A DNA stretch of 12,681 nt from assembly GCA_025353235.1 (NCBI GenBank), contig JANXQZ010001089.1, positions 1 to 12,681 on the forward strand. Direction: 5' to 3'. A program made the position numbers and the translations under genes. Under the pieces are notes generated by a model. It was not told the origin of the DNA. It ran no database searches and worked only from the letters and a program-made list of their open reading frames with translations. Each line of letters starts with the position of its first letter. The first letter of the stretch is position 1. The DNA is from Bryobacterales bacterium (GTDB lineage: Bacteria; Acidobacteriota; Terriglobia; Bryobacterales; Bryobacteraceae). Positions 1-6,720 of the stretch are shown here, in pieces.

Positions 1-1
1 A

Positions 2-20
2 CCTCCTCCTCCTCCTCCTC
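2..20. repeat. CCT trinucleotide microsatellite at window edge
   Basis: About six tandem copies of CCT fill the first 20 bases and may continue to the left of the window. No gene context is visible for it. It could be the end of a low-complexity coding stretch, or a simple repeat. Confidence 0.7.
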
Positions 21-25
21 AGAAA

Positions 26-61
26 GACACCGCACCCGTGCAATAGCGCGGGTGCGGTGTC
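26..61 (-). terminator. Strong GC-rich hairpin, probable terminator
   Basis: Bases 26-38 (GACACCGCACCCG) pair perfectly with 49-61. Three further pairs, one of them G-U, close an AATA loop, giving roughly 16 base pairs. On the minus strand the hairpin is followed by TTTCT, so it fits best as the terminator of the minus-strand comF-HNH genes. It lies about 120 bases beyond the HNH stop. The plus-strand flank (GTTGT) is a poor U-tract, so termination from the left side is less likely. Confidence 0.55.
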
Positions 62-131
62 GTTGTACTACATGATCCTGATTTCTTCTCCGCTGGCGAC
101 AAATTTAGTTGCGGCTAGGCGGCTTTGTGGG

Positions 132-168
132 GCAGCCAATCCTGGCTGCAGCCGCCTTTCAGGCGGCT
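132..168. other. Two tandem short hairpins just after the HNH gene
   Basis: GCAGCCA (132-138) pairs with 143-149 around an ATCC loop. AGCCGCCT (150-157) pairs with 161-168 around a TTC loop. The hairpins abut each other and begin 15 bases after the HNH stop. A second copy of AGGCGGCTT at 117-125 could pair with 150-157 as an alternative. No T-run follows on either strand, so these are more likely mRNA 3'-end structures than intrinsic terminators. Confidence 0.45.
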
Positions 169-182
169 TGGGCGATTCGTAA

Positions 183-713
183 TTACTCGTAGAACAAATA
201 CTTGCGCCACTGATCGTCGCCCTTTGCCAGCAACCGCATCAAGTGGCGGCTGGTATGCAGACTAAAGGGCCTGGGTACGCGTGCCAATTTGAACCCTGCT
301 TCCTCTGGAGTTCGACTGCCCTTGCGGTTATTGCAAGGATGGCAGCAGGCCACCAAATTTTCCCATGTCGTCTCGCCCGCCCTGGATCTTGGAATCACGT
401 GATCCAGAGTCAATTCCCCGGATGGCAGCAGTCGATGGCAGTATTGGCAAGTGTAGCGGTCCCGCATGAGAATATTTTTTCGGGAGAGTGCCCGCGTTTG
501 ATGCGGGATGCGCCGATACTCCAGCAGCCGTATGACGGATGGAACGCGCATCGTATGCCGGGATGAGTGCACGTGCGAAGCCGAATGCTCCTCTGCCGAA
601 GCAACGCCCTTGAGAACCAGAACAAGCGCTCTCCTGGCGGCACAGATATTGATCGGTTCGAAACTGGCGTTTAAGACGAGTACCGGCTTATGTAAACGAT
701 CCAAGCTTGGCAT
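183..713 (-). CDS. HNH endonuclease family protein
   Basis: A 176-residue protein with a zinc-type HNH nuclease core at about residues 80-140. It contains CxxC at 89-92, the catalytic-type LDHVIPRSRAG with Asp104-His105, Asn119 in TWENL, and a second CxxC at 124-127 followed by NNRKG. Proteins of this family cut or nick DNA using a beta-beta-alpha metal finger, but this subfamily's biological target is not known to me. The start chosen is ATG at 713, because AGGAG lies 8 bases upstream. The longer frame, to 779, adds 22 residues that overlap comF and have no such site. With this start the gene overlaps the end of comF by 26 bases, which suggests co-translation. It is not beside restriction or phage genes, so a housekeeping or repair role is as likely as defence. 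Confidence 0.85.
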   Translation of the reverse strand: MPSLDRLHKPVLVLNASFEPINICAARRALVLVLKGVASAEEHSASHVHSSRHTMRVPSVIRLLEYRRIPHQTRALSRKNILMRDRYTCQYCHRLLPSGELTLDHVIPRSRAGETTWENLVACCHPCNNRKGSRTPEEAGFKLARVPRPFSLHTSRHLMRLLAKGDDQWRKYLFYE

Positions 714-1551
714 GTTCGAGGCTCCTGGAAGCAATCGATTCAGGAAACTGTGCTTCATTGCCTTGAAAGTCGAGATCAAGGCCTTTGTAGTCTATGGCGA
801 CAATGCGCCGGTCCGCGCGCGAAACGGTGAGCAGTGTCACATGTGCAGCGCCGGCACGTTTCAGAACCTTGGCGCAAGCACTGGCGGTCGCCCCCGTGGT
901 TAGCACGTCATCGATCAGGAGGACGCGCTTGCCTGCCAAGCCATGCCGCCGCTTGGCGCGAAACGCTCCCGTCACATTTTCACGACGCTTAGCATTGGTG
1001 AGGCCAGCTTGCGCCCCCTTTTGATGAACCCGGATCACCGCGTTCTGAACGGGCACTGCGATGCGGCGGCTAATCTCCGCTGCCAGCAGTTCGGCTTGAT
1101 TGAATCCGCGCTGCCAGCGCTTGCGCCAGTGCATTGGAAGCGGCACAATCACCTGAAAACTCTGATCGCGAGGGAGAGCGATGGATAGAAATTTGCCTAG
1201 CGGGCGGGCCAGTGTCTGAACTCCGCCGTACTTGAAGATGTGGATGAGCTCTCGCAGTTCATCCTCATGCGATCCATAAGAGTAGGCTGCGTCGAACCCG
1301 CTTGCGCCGCGTCGGCATATCCCGCAGACGCCATTCTCATCCAATGGGTAAGCGCTCAGAAACGGGGTCCGGCAGCAAGCGCAGTAATACTCAGCGTGCA
1401 GCGGTTCGGGCTTTTTTAAGCAGGCAGGGCAGACGGGAATACGGCTGAGTTCCTTGAGAGGACTCGCGCAAATCCGGCATTCATCGGGGAAAATCTGAGA
1501 GAAGCAGGCAGAGGGGATCTTGCAAACATTCTTGCGAACAATAGCGGGCAA
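688..1551 (-). CDS. comF: ComF family phosphoribosyltransferase-like protein
   Basis: ComF-family proteins are linked to DNA uptake in competent bacteria, although many carriers are not known to be competent. The 287-residue product has four cysteine pairs in its first 80 residues (C25/C28, C41/C44, C57/C60, C76/C79), typical of the zinc-binding front of ComF. It also has a type I phosphoribosyltransferase signature at about 211-224 (LLIDDVLTTGATAS). The KRWQRGFNQAELLA block at about 144-157 is also family-typical. After residue 245 there is a tail of about 40 residues that goes past the usual ComF end and overlaps the HNH start. The start is uncertain. The first available codon is TTG at 1551 with no ribosome site, and the frame stays open upstream into tadC without an ATG or GTG. 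The location downstream of tad genes fits a surface or DNA-uptake theme, but this is only an inference. Confidence 0.85.
   Translation of the reverse strand: MPAIVRKNVCKIPSACFSQIFPDECRICASPLKELSRIPVCPACLKKPEPLHAEYYCACCRTPFLSAYPLDENGVCGICRRGASGFDAAYSYGSHEDELRELIHIFKYGGVQTLARPLGKFLSIALPRDQSFQVIVPLPMHWRKRWQRGFNQAELLAAEISRRIAVPVQNAVIRVHQKGAQAGLTNAKRRENVTGAFRAKRRHGLAGKRVLLIDDVLTTGATASACAKVLKRAGAAHVTLLTVSRADRRIVAIDYKGLDLDFQGNEAQFPESIASRSLEHAKLGSFT
722..726 (-). promoter_or_regulatory. Shine-Dalgarno site deciding the HNH gene start
   Basis: AGGAG on the minus strand sits 8 bases before the ATG at 713, inside the comF coding region. It is one of the few good ribosome sites in the window and supports the short HNH start over the longer frame. 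Confidence 0.6.
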
Positions 1552-1639
1552 AAAAGTGGGCGTGGCAGCCGAAACGAATTTTGGGAGCCAACTACTGCTG
1601 AAGATCCACCTCCCGAAGACCCATTGTACAACAAATCCG

Positions 1640-2530
1640 CTAATTGGCGTTCATGAAAGCACCAAGCTGTGCATAGATCTGGATAACCGCAGGCCCGAGA
1701 GTTATCAAAATGACGGCGGGGAAAATCAAGAAGAAGACGGGAAAGATGAGCTTCACGCCCACTTTCCTGGCCTGTTCCTGAACTTGCTGCCTGAGCCGCA
1801 CCCGCAAGAACTTTACGTGATTCCGAAGGGTAGGGGCCAAGCTCGTGCCAAATCGGTCGCTATCGATAAAGACCTGCGCTAAGCGTTTCAGTTCGGGTTC
1901 GGGCGTGCGGTCACGCAGGGACTGGAAAACCTCCGGACGGCTCAGGCTGGCGAGCATCTCCAGTTGAGCCACGCTTAGTTCGGCGCTGAGTTCGGGGAAT
2001 TCGCCGCGGATCTCACGAGCCGTATCCATGAGCGCGGCATCGAGCGACTGACCTGCTTCAAGACTGAGCACCAGGAGATCGATCACGGTTGGGATCCCCT
2101 GGCGAATTTTCTGCGCGCGTCGGGAAATCCAAAATTGCAGGATACGGTCCGGCACGAAGTAGCCTAAACAAACTCCAGCCAGCATGGCGAGCGCGACCCC
2201 GGCCATGGCGGGCGAGGTAAGCAGCCTGGCAAATCCCAGGACAAGCCCGAGAATCACGGCGAACGCGCCCTTCAATCCCACAAATGTCTGTACTGCGTTA
2301 GCGCCTCGATACCCCGCCGATTCTAGTTTTCGCCGGTATCGATCTGCTTTAGCTAGACGGCTGGGGACTGCTTCCCCCATCAGTTGCAGCGTATCCTGAA
2401 GCACATGACCGGAACTGGCGTCCACGACGGCGGGCACCGTTTTCCCCCGGTAGAACAGAAAATAACCCCCAACAGTGACCGAGGCCATGATCAGAGAGAA
2501 AAATCCGAGAAGCATCGTCACCGGGTTCAT
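1640..2530 (-). CDS. tadC: TadC-like type II secretion F-domain membrane protein
   Basis: A 296-residue inner-membrane platform protein of the tad/Flp pilus assembly type (GspF/PilC superfamily). Hydrophobic segments are visible at about residues 5-27, at 88-125 as a double segment, and at the C-terminus around 260-285. Between them is a cytoplasmic T2SSF helical domain (about 140-260) with the typical IDLLVLSLEAGQSLDAAL block. The start is ATG at 2530, which overlaps the tadB stop as ATGA. The longer frame, to 2602, adds an implausible leader that lies inside tadB. In tad systems TadB and TadC form the membrane platform driven by the TadA ATPase. No TadA gene is in this window. Confidence 0.9.
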   Translation of the reverse strand: MNPVTMLLGFFSLIMASVTVGGYFLFYRGKTVPAVVDASSGHVLQDTLQLMGEAVPSRLAKADRYRRKLESAGYRGANAVQTFVGLKGAFAVILGLVLGFARLLTSPAMAGVALAMLAGVCLGYFVPDRILQFWISRRAQKIRQGIPTVIDLLVLSLEAGQSLDAALMDTAREIRGEFPELSAELSVAQLEMLASLSRPEVFQSLRDRTPEPELKRLAQVFIDSDRFGTSLAPTLRNHVKFLRVRLRQQVQEQARKVGVKLIFPVFFLIFPAVILITLGPAVIQIYAQLGAFMNAN

Positions 2531-3489
2531 TGCGGCGCCTTGATTTCCACAATCCGAGCGATCACGTAGCGCCCGAGCAACATGCAACCCGCCGCCCCCC
2601 AAGCCAGCTTCCTGCCGGTCGGATCGGAGAACAATACTTGGATATAGCCTGGATTGGTAAAGAACATTGCCAGGCCGATGAAGATGGGCATCGCGGTCAG
2701 AATGGTTCCGGTCAGTCTTCCTTGAGCCGAGACCGCCCGGACTTCGCCCCGGAGCGCCGCCGTTTCCCGAATGTTCTCTCCCAACCTTTCGATCACTTCG
2801 GTAAGTTTGCCGCCGGTACGCGTCTGAACTTTGATGGCCGCCACGAACAGGCGCACCTCTAGGATCGGCACTCTGTGCGAGAAATTCTCCAGTGCGATAG
2901 GCCAGGATAGACCCAGACGGTGCTCATCGGCCAGCTTCCGGAACTCCGGGCCCAACGGCGCGGACGTTTCCATGGCCAAGATTGTCATTCCGCTCACCAG
3001 TGCATGACCGGCTCGCATCGCCCTAGCTAGTGAGTCCAGTGCATCGGGGAACTGGGATTCGATCCTCCGAAGCCGCTTCTTGCGCTTCCACTCGATGATC
3101 CAGTAAGGCAGCGACGCGCCTGCCCAGGCCGCTGCGAGTGAGGCTCCGGGGGGTGTCCACGATGCATCTAGAAACAGCGCGAAACACAGAGATCCGAGCA
3201 GGAGCATGCTGAGCGTCACGCGTCCTACGGACCAGCGCATGCCTGCTTGATCAATCCGCTTCTTTAGAAACTGCGTGAAATTCACCCGGTCCAGAAGCTG
3301 GCGCCAGATGGGCATGGTGCTGATCTGGTCGTTCCTGAGCAACTCCGGAATGTCACCCTCTCCCGCCTGGGAGGCATTCATCCCGGTTTGAGGAAGGCGT
3401 CTCCCCTGGACTGCCGCCGCGATCAAGACAGCGATGGCAGCCACGATGAAAGTGCCGCCAAAAACGAGAATGACAAGAATCCCAAGCAT
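2527..3489 (-). CDS. tadB: TadB-like type II secretion F-domain membrane protein
   Basis: A 320-residue partner of TadC and of ordinary length for the family. It has an N-terminal transmembrane segment (about 3-28), a linker, a hydrophobic pair at about 92-131, a cytoplasmic T2SSF domain at about 145-272 (FPDALDSLARAMRAGHAL; later GENIRETAALRGEVRAVSAQ), and C-terminal membrane helices. The ATG at 3489 lies 9 bases after the cpaB stop, with no clear ribosome site, so translation is probably coupled. In most tad loci the secretin (cpaC/rcpA), tadZ (cpaE) and tadA (cpaF) genes lie between cpaB and tadB. Here they do not. Confidence 0.9.
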   Translation of the reverse strand: MLGILVILVFGGTFIVAAIAVLIAAAVQGRRLPQTGMNASQAGEGDIPELLRNDQISTMPIWRQLLDRVNFTQFLKKRIDQAGMRWSVGRVTLSMLLLGSLCFALFLDASWTPPGASLAAAWAGASLPYWIIEWKRKKRLRRIESQFPDALDSLARAMRAGHALVSGMTILAMETSAPLGPEFRKLADEHRLGLSWPIALENFSHRVPILEVRLFVAAIKVQTRTGGKLTEVIERLGENIRETAALRGEVRAVSAQGRLTGTILTAMPIFIGLAMFFTNPGYIQVLFSDPTGRKLAWGAAGCMLLGRYVIARIVEIKAPQ

Positions 3490-3498
3490 CCGATGGGA

Positions 3499-4830
3499 TT
3501 ACCGGCGGGCCAGCGACACGTTGCCTTGCCGTCCCCCAGTCAGGCGCGCGGTCACGATCACAATCAAGTCGTCGTGAGATGCTGGCTTGGAGTCGCTCCC
3601 AAAGAGGCTATCGACCAGGTTTGGCGACTCGCCCGGTTCGCCCAATCTGGTCACAATAGCGCTCTGGCCGTCGGTCAAGTCCAGGTCCGTTATGATTCGG
3701 CGCGTGCTGATGCCTTTGCTGCCAGAAGGAAGCGTCACCTCAGGCTGAATCCGGAGATGCAGAGAACCGTGCAGGCCAATCCTAGGCTCGAAGCGAATAC
3801 TGAGGCCGCACATGCCTCCGTGGGCGCTCTTCCATTGCTTACCGGTTCGCAAAGAAGCAGGCCTCAAATTAGACGCCTTAACCCGCGAAGACGCGAGCAG
3901 TTCGATGTGCTGCTGCAATGACGTCCACATGCGGTTTCCAGGCGCTCCCGCAGGCAGCGCAGTCACACGGATGGAACCGCCAAGCTCGCCTCCTGAAAGC
4001 GTTGATTCGAAGTCTTCCAGCACCTTCGCCGTGGCACGGGCGACCAGCACGTCCAGTTCAACGCCGCCCTCTTCTGCAGGCAGCGGCTGAGTTTGCCGAG
4101 CGCTCAATGAGGCCTGCAACAGCCTTGGATTGCTTTTCTCCGCCGTTTGAAAAAGCGAAGCCAAAAGAATACCGGGACGCGGGCCTTCCTCATTGTCGAG
4201 CGGGTTGCGAAGCAGAAGCCGAATGCTCGACCCGGAATCTGCCAGAGCAACGCGATCGGCATTCTCCGGCGACGTCAGGATCGTGACCACCGACGGGGAC
4301 ATCTGACTATTGTTTCCCTCAGGGGGTGCCTGTACGCTTAGCACCTCCACGTTTTGCAGAATCGTCCGAAGTGCTGCGTTGGGATTATTCCGGTTATGTA
4401 CCGCCTGAACGTCAACATGATGTCCAGCACGCAAGAATGGAATCAAGCCCGAAGAATCGATCACATGGAGCGAGACGGCCCGCATGCCTTTGGCAATTCC
4501 AATTCCACCAGTGGCCTTCTCGGGGGCCAGCCGCGATTCGGTAATGGGTTCGTTTTCCTGGATGGAAACGTACACGGTTTTCCCGACCGCCTGCGGAAGA
4601 CTGGAAAAAGATCCGGGGGGAGCGGCTCCGGCCCATGGCGATAGCTTCAAATCGGAAGCCTTTAGAACTGCGCCCCTGTCGAGCAATCGAGACGCGACTG
4701 CCAGCTGGGTCGGCTTGTCTACTCGGGAAGCGCGCTTAAGCTGACTGACGAACACGCCATAAAAGATGCCCGACGCAGCGAGAGCGACGACGAACGCGAT
4801 TCCGAGCAATGGCAAGACATTACGCTTCAT
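3499..4830 (-). CDS. cpaB: CpaB/RcpC-like pilus assembly protein with secretin-like C-terminal tail
   Basis: A 443-residue protein. The N-terminus (about 1-30) is a membrane anchor or signal. Residues about 41-105 form a SAF-like domain (AVASRLLDRGAVLKASDL; VGKTVYVSIQENEPI). Residues about 105-210 match the RcpC/CpaB domain (GMRAVSLHV; LIPFLRAGHHVDVQAV; then ILQNVEVLSVQ). CpaB proteins usually end near 250-320 residues. Here a further region of about 180 residues continues. Residues about 300-432 read like the last part of a secretin barrel domain: a LASSRVKASNLRPASLRTG element, beta-rich LHLRIQPEVTLP, TRRIITDLDLTDGQSAIV, a short NLVDSLFGS, and DLIVIVTARL near the end. The Gly-rich secretin core and N-domains are not obvious, so it may be a gate-derived or decayed module rather than a working pore. 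It is the first gene of the minus-strand run. Confidence 0.8.
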   Translation of the reverse strand: MKRNVLPLLGIAFVVALAASGIFYGVFVSQLKRASRVDKPTQLAVASRLLDRGAVLKASDLKLSPWAGAAPPGSFSSLPQAVGKTVYVSIQENEPITESRLAPEKATGGIGIAKGMRAVSLHVIDSSGLIPFLRAGHHVDVQAVHNRNNPNAALRTILQNVEVLSVQAPPEGNNSQMSPSVVTILTSPENADRVALADSGSSIRLLLRNPLDNEEGPRPGILLASLFQTAEKSNPRLLQASLSARQTQPLPAEEGGVELDVLVARATAKVLEDFESTLSGGELGGSIRVTALPAGAPGNRMWTSLQQHIELLASSRVKASNLRPASLRTGKQWKSAHGGMCGLSIRFEPRIGLHGSLHLRIQPEVTLPSGSKGISTRRIITDLDLTDGQSAIVTRLGEPGESPNLVDSLFGSDSKPASHDDLIVIVTARLTGGRQGNVSLARR

Positions 4831-4969
4831 AGAGGCCGTGGCAAAGTGCCATGCATCTCGAATTTAACAGGTGCCAGCCAAACTGTCCCTCCAGCGTTCA
4901 CCTTAAAGAATCGAAAACGGTGCCCTATGCCAAGAAGGTGTAGGCCCGGGCACTACAATAAGCAGAGTC
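4831..4969. promoter_or_regulatory. Divergent intergenic region between cpaB and the Gfo/Idh gene
   Basis: These 139 bases must hold the promoters for the leftward cpaB-tadBC genes and the rightward oxidoreductase. A small inverted repeat, TGGCA-AAG-TGCCA, lies at 4839-4851 in the presumed cpaB leader. I see no convincing -35/-10 pair for cpaB. The rightward candidate is listed separately. Confidence 0.4.
4952..4960 (+). promoter_or_regulatory. Candidate -10 element ACTACAATA before the Gfo/Idh gene
   Basis: TACAAT lies at 4954-4959, close to a sigma-70 -10 hexamer, and ends 10 bases before the ATG at 4970. Transcription would start within a few bases of the start codon, giving an almost leaderless mRNA. 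The same nonamer with the same spacing precedes the start at 8167. No matching -35 box is seen. Confidence 0.35.
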
Positions 4970-6169
4970 ATGAAAATGCCGCAACTTGATCGCCGCACCT
5001 TCGTTCGCACGGGCGCACTCGCCACAGCCGCTTCCTACAACCGCATTCTGGGCGCAAACGACCGCATTCGTTTCGGGGCCATTGGCACCGGCGGACGCGG
5101 CCAGTATCTGATGAGCCTGCTCAACAAGCTTGGCTCGAACGACATTCTCGCCGTCTGCGATGTCTACGAGCCGCGCCGCGAGCAGGCCAAATCGAAGTAT
5201 GCGCCCGATGCGAGCACCTCGGTCGATTACCGAGAAATTCTGGATCGCAACGACATCGATGCCGTGCTCATCGGCGCTCCGGACCATTGGCATGTTCCCA
5301 TCACGGTAGCGGCCGTGGGCGCAGGGAAGGACGTGTATTGCGAGAAGCCCGTCACCCATTCCATCGAAGAGGGCGAGCCACTCATCTCGGCGGTGCGCGA
5401 GTCGAAACGCGTGGTGCAAACCGGAACTCAGCAGCGCAGCTGGAACCATTTCATCCAAGCGAAAGAACTCATTGCGTCCGGCCGGCTAGGCCAAGTAACA
5501 TTCATTCGCACCTACTGGTATCAGAATCACATCGCTAGCCACACGAACCCGGCAGTGATCGACACGGACAAGCTGGATTGGAAGCGCTTTCTCGGGTCCG
5601 CCTCCGATCGGCCCTTTGTCGCCGATCAGTTCGCGAACTGGCGCTGGTACTGGGATTTCGGCGGCGGAGCGATGACGGATCTCTTCGTGCACTGGGTGGA
5701 TGTCGCGCAATGGTATATGGGTGCGGACAAGCCAACGCGGGCCACCGCCACGGGGATGCGAGCCATCCTCACCGAGCGCCAGACACCCGACACGATGAGC
5801 GCCGCGCTGGGATACCCGACGAACGTTGTGGTTCAATTCGATAGCGCGCTGCTGGGTTACCTGGAGGGCGGGGGACTGGTATTCCGCGGCCCGAAAGGGA
5901 TGATGCGGCTCTGGCGGGGCGGCTTTATGGTTTACGACGAGGTTCCGCGCTACACGGAGTCACCCGATCCTCGCAACGTGGCGCTGGAAGTGAAGTCCAC
6001 GGGCGATGGCGGCTTGGATCATATGAAGAACTTTGTGGATTGCATTCGCTCGCGCAAGACTCCGAACGCCTCCGTTGAGATTGGCGTGGCTGCGGCAAGG
6101 GCGGGTCACGTAGCGAATTTGGCGCTGCGCGGAAATGGGGTTTGGCTAGCTGACGCCGGCGTCGTATAA
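4970..6169 (+). CDS. Gfo/Idh/MocA family oxidoreductase with Tat-like leader
   Basis: A 399-residue NAD(P)-dependent sugar or polyol dehydrogenase-type protein. The N-terminus has a twin-arginine-like motif, DRRTFVRTGALATAA (about 7-21), so it is probably exported to the periplasm. The Rossmann nucleotide-binding loop is at about 35-44 (FGAIGTGGRG), followed by CDVYEPRR at 63-70 and the family-typical EKP at 125-127. The C-terminal half is the usual alpha/beta substrate domain (WRWYWDFGGGAMTDLFVHW is characteristic of this family). The exact sugar cannot be read from sequence. The start is the ATG at 4970. An in-frame ATG two codons later would also keep the leader. The next gene, of the DinB family, starts 25 bases after its stop. 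Confidence 0.9.
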   Translation: MKMPQLDRRTFVRTGALATAASYNRILGANDRIRFGAIGTGGRGQYLMSLLNKLGSNDILAVCDVYEPRREQAKSKYAPDASTSVDYREILDRNDIDAVLIGAPDHWHVPITVAAVGAGKDVYCEKPVTHSIEEGEPLISAVRESKRVVQTGTQQRSWNHFIQAKELIASGRLGQVTFIRTYWYQNHIASHTNPAVIDTDKLDWKRFLGSASDRPFVADQFANWRWYWDFGGGAMTDLFVHWVDVAQWYMGADKPTRATATGMRAILTERQTPDTMSAALGYPTNVVVQFDSALLGYLEGGGLVFRGPKGMMRLWRGGFMVYDEVPRYTESPDPRNVALEVKSTGDGGLDHMKNFVDCIRSRKTPNASVEIGVAAARAGHVANLALRGNGVWLADAGVV

Positions 6170-6185
6170 GCTGGAATATGTTCTC

Positions 6186-6190
6186 AGGAG
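6186..6190 (+). promoter_or_regulatory. Shine-Dalgarno site for the DinB-family gene
   Basis: AGGAG ends 4 bases before the ATG at 6195. It supports that start and suggests the front half of the broken gene is still translated. Confidence 0.5.
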
Positions 6191-6194
6191 ACCC

Positions 6195-6705
6195 ATGATT
6201 GGCGAAGCTCTTTTGCCGGAATTCGAACAGGAAATGCAAACCGTTCGAAAGACTCTCGAACGCATCCCTGAAGATAAGTTGACGTGGAAGCCGCATGAAA
6301 AATCCATGCCGCTGGGCCGCTTGGCCAGCCATCTTGCCGAGTTGCCCGGATGGGCCCTCGATGACCATCGAAACGGATTCGTTCGACATCGCACCCGAGG
6401 GCCAACCGCCGCCTCAGCCTGCGAATCTTGGTTCGCGGGAGGAGATACTGGCTTTCTTCGACAAAAATATTTCCGCCGCCAGGCAAGCTCTTGCGAAGGC
6501 ATCGGACGAGCATCTTCAAAAGAACTGGTCGCTTATGGCGGGCACGCAAACCATGATCTGCATGCCTCGGATCGCCATGCTGCGCACGTGGATCATGAAT
6601 CACATAATTCATCACCGGGCTCAGTTGGGAGTGTATCTCAGGTTAAACGACATTCCCGTGCCGCCGGTTTATGGACCCTCGGCGGATGAAAGGAAAATGG
6701 GTTAA
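6195..6705 (+). pseudogene. DinB-family (DinB/YfiT-like) protein, broken by a +1 frameshift
   Basis: The front half (6195-6359, 55 residues) is read in one frame and ends at SHLAELPGWAL. The remainder (6361-6705, 114 residues) is read in another, starting MTIETDSFDIAPEG. Skipping the single G at 6360 joins them into a continuous 169-residue protein, the normal length of the family. The restored protein has the three metal-ligand histidines expected of DinB-fold proteins: His46 (SHLAEL), then His136 and His140 (MNHIIHHRAQLG). Members are four-helix-bundle metalloproteins, some of which are thiol-dependent transferases. The role of this one is unknown. As sequenced, the first frame runs on to 6689 with nonsense after residue 55. 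The break could be real decay or a base-calling error. No slippery heptamer is evident, so programmed shifting is unlikely. Confidence 0.8.
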
Positions 6706-6720
6706 CGCTTCAGTATTGCG

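Noticed and set aside
4839..4879. Possible sigma-54 promoter (TGGCAC) for cpaB on the minus strand
   Set aside because: Two TGGCAC words occur, but neither has a TTGC-type -12 element at the required spacing.
4925..5458. Long open frame on the minus strand opposite the Gfo/Idh gene
   Set aside because: It is antisense to a clear, full-length oxidoreductase, has no recognisable domain and looks like a shadow of GC-rich coding sequence.
6355..6365. Programmed frameshift in the DinB gene
   Set aside because: No slippery heptamer, stop-codon stimulator or nearby pseudoknot was evident; a plain indel is simpler.
5925..6689. Minus-strand frames opposite the DinB gene
   Set aside because: Low-complexity, Arg/Ser/Pro-rich shadow translations. 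The plus-strand halves match a known family once joined.
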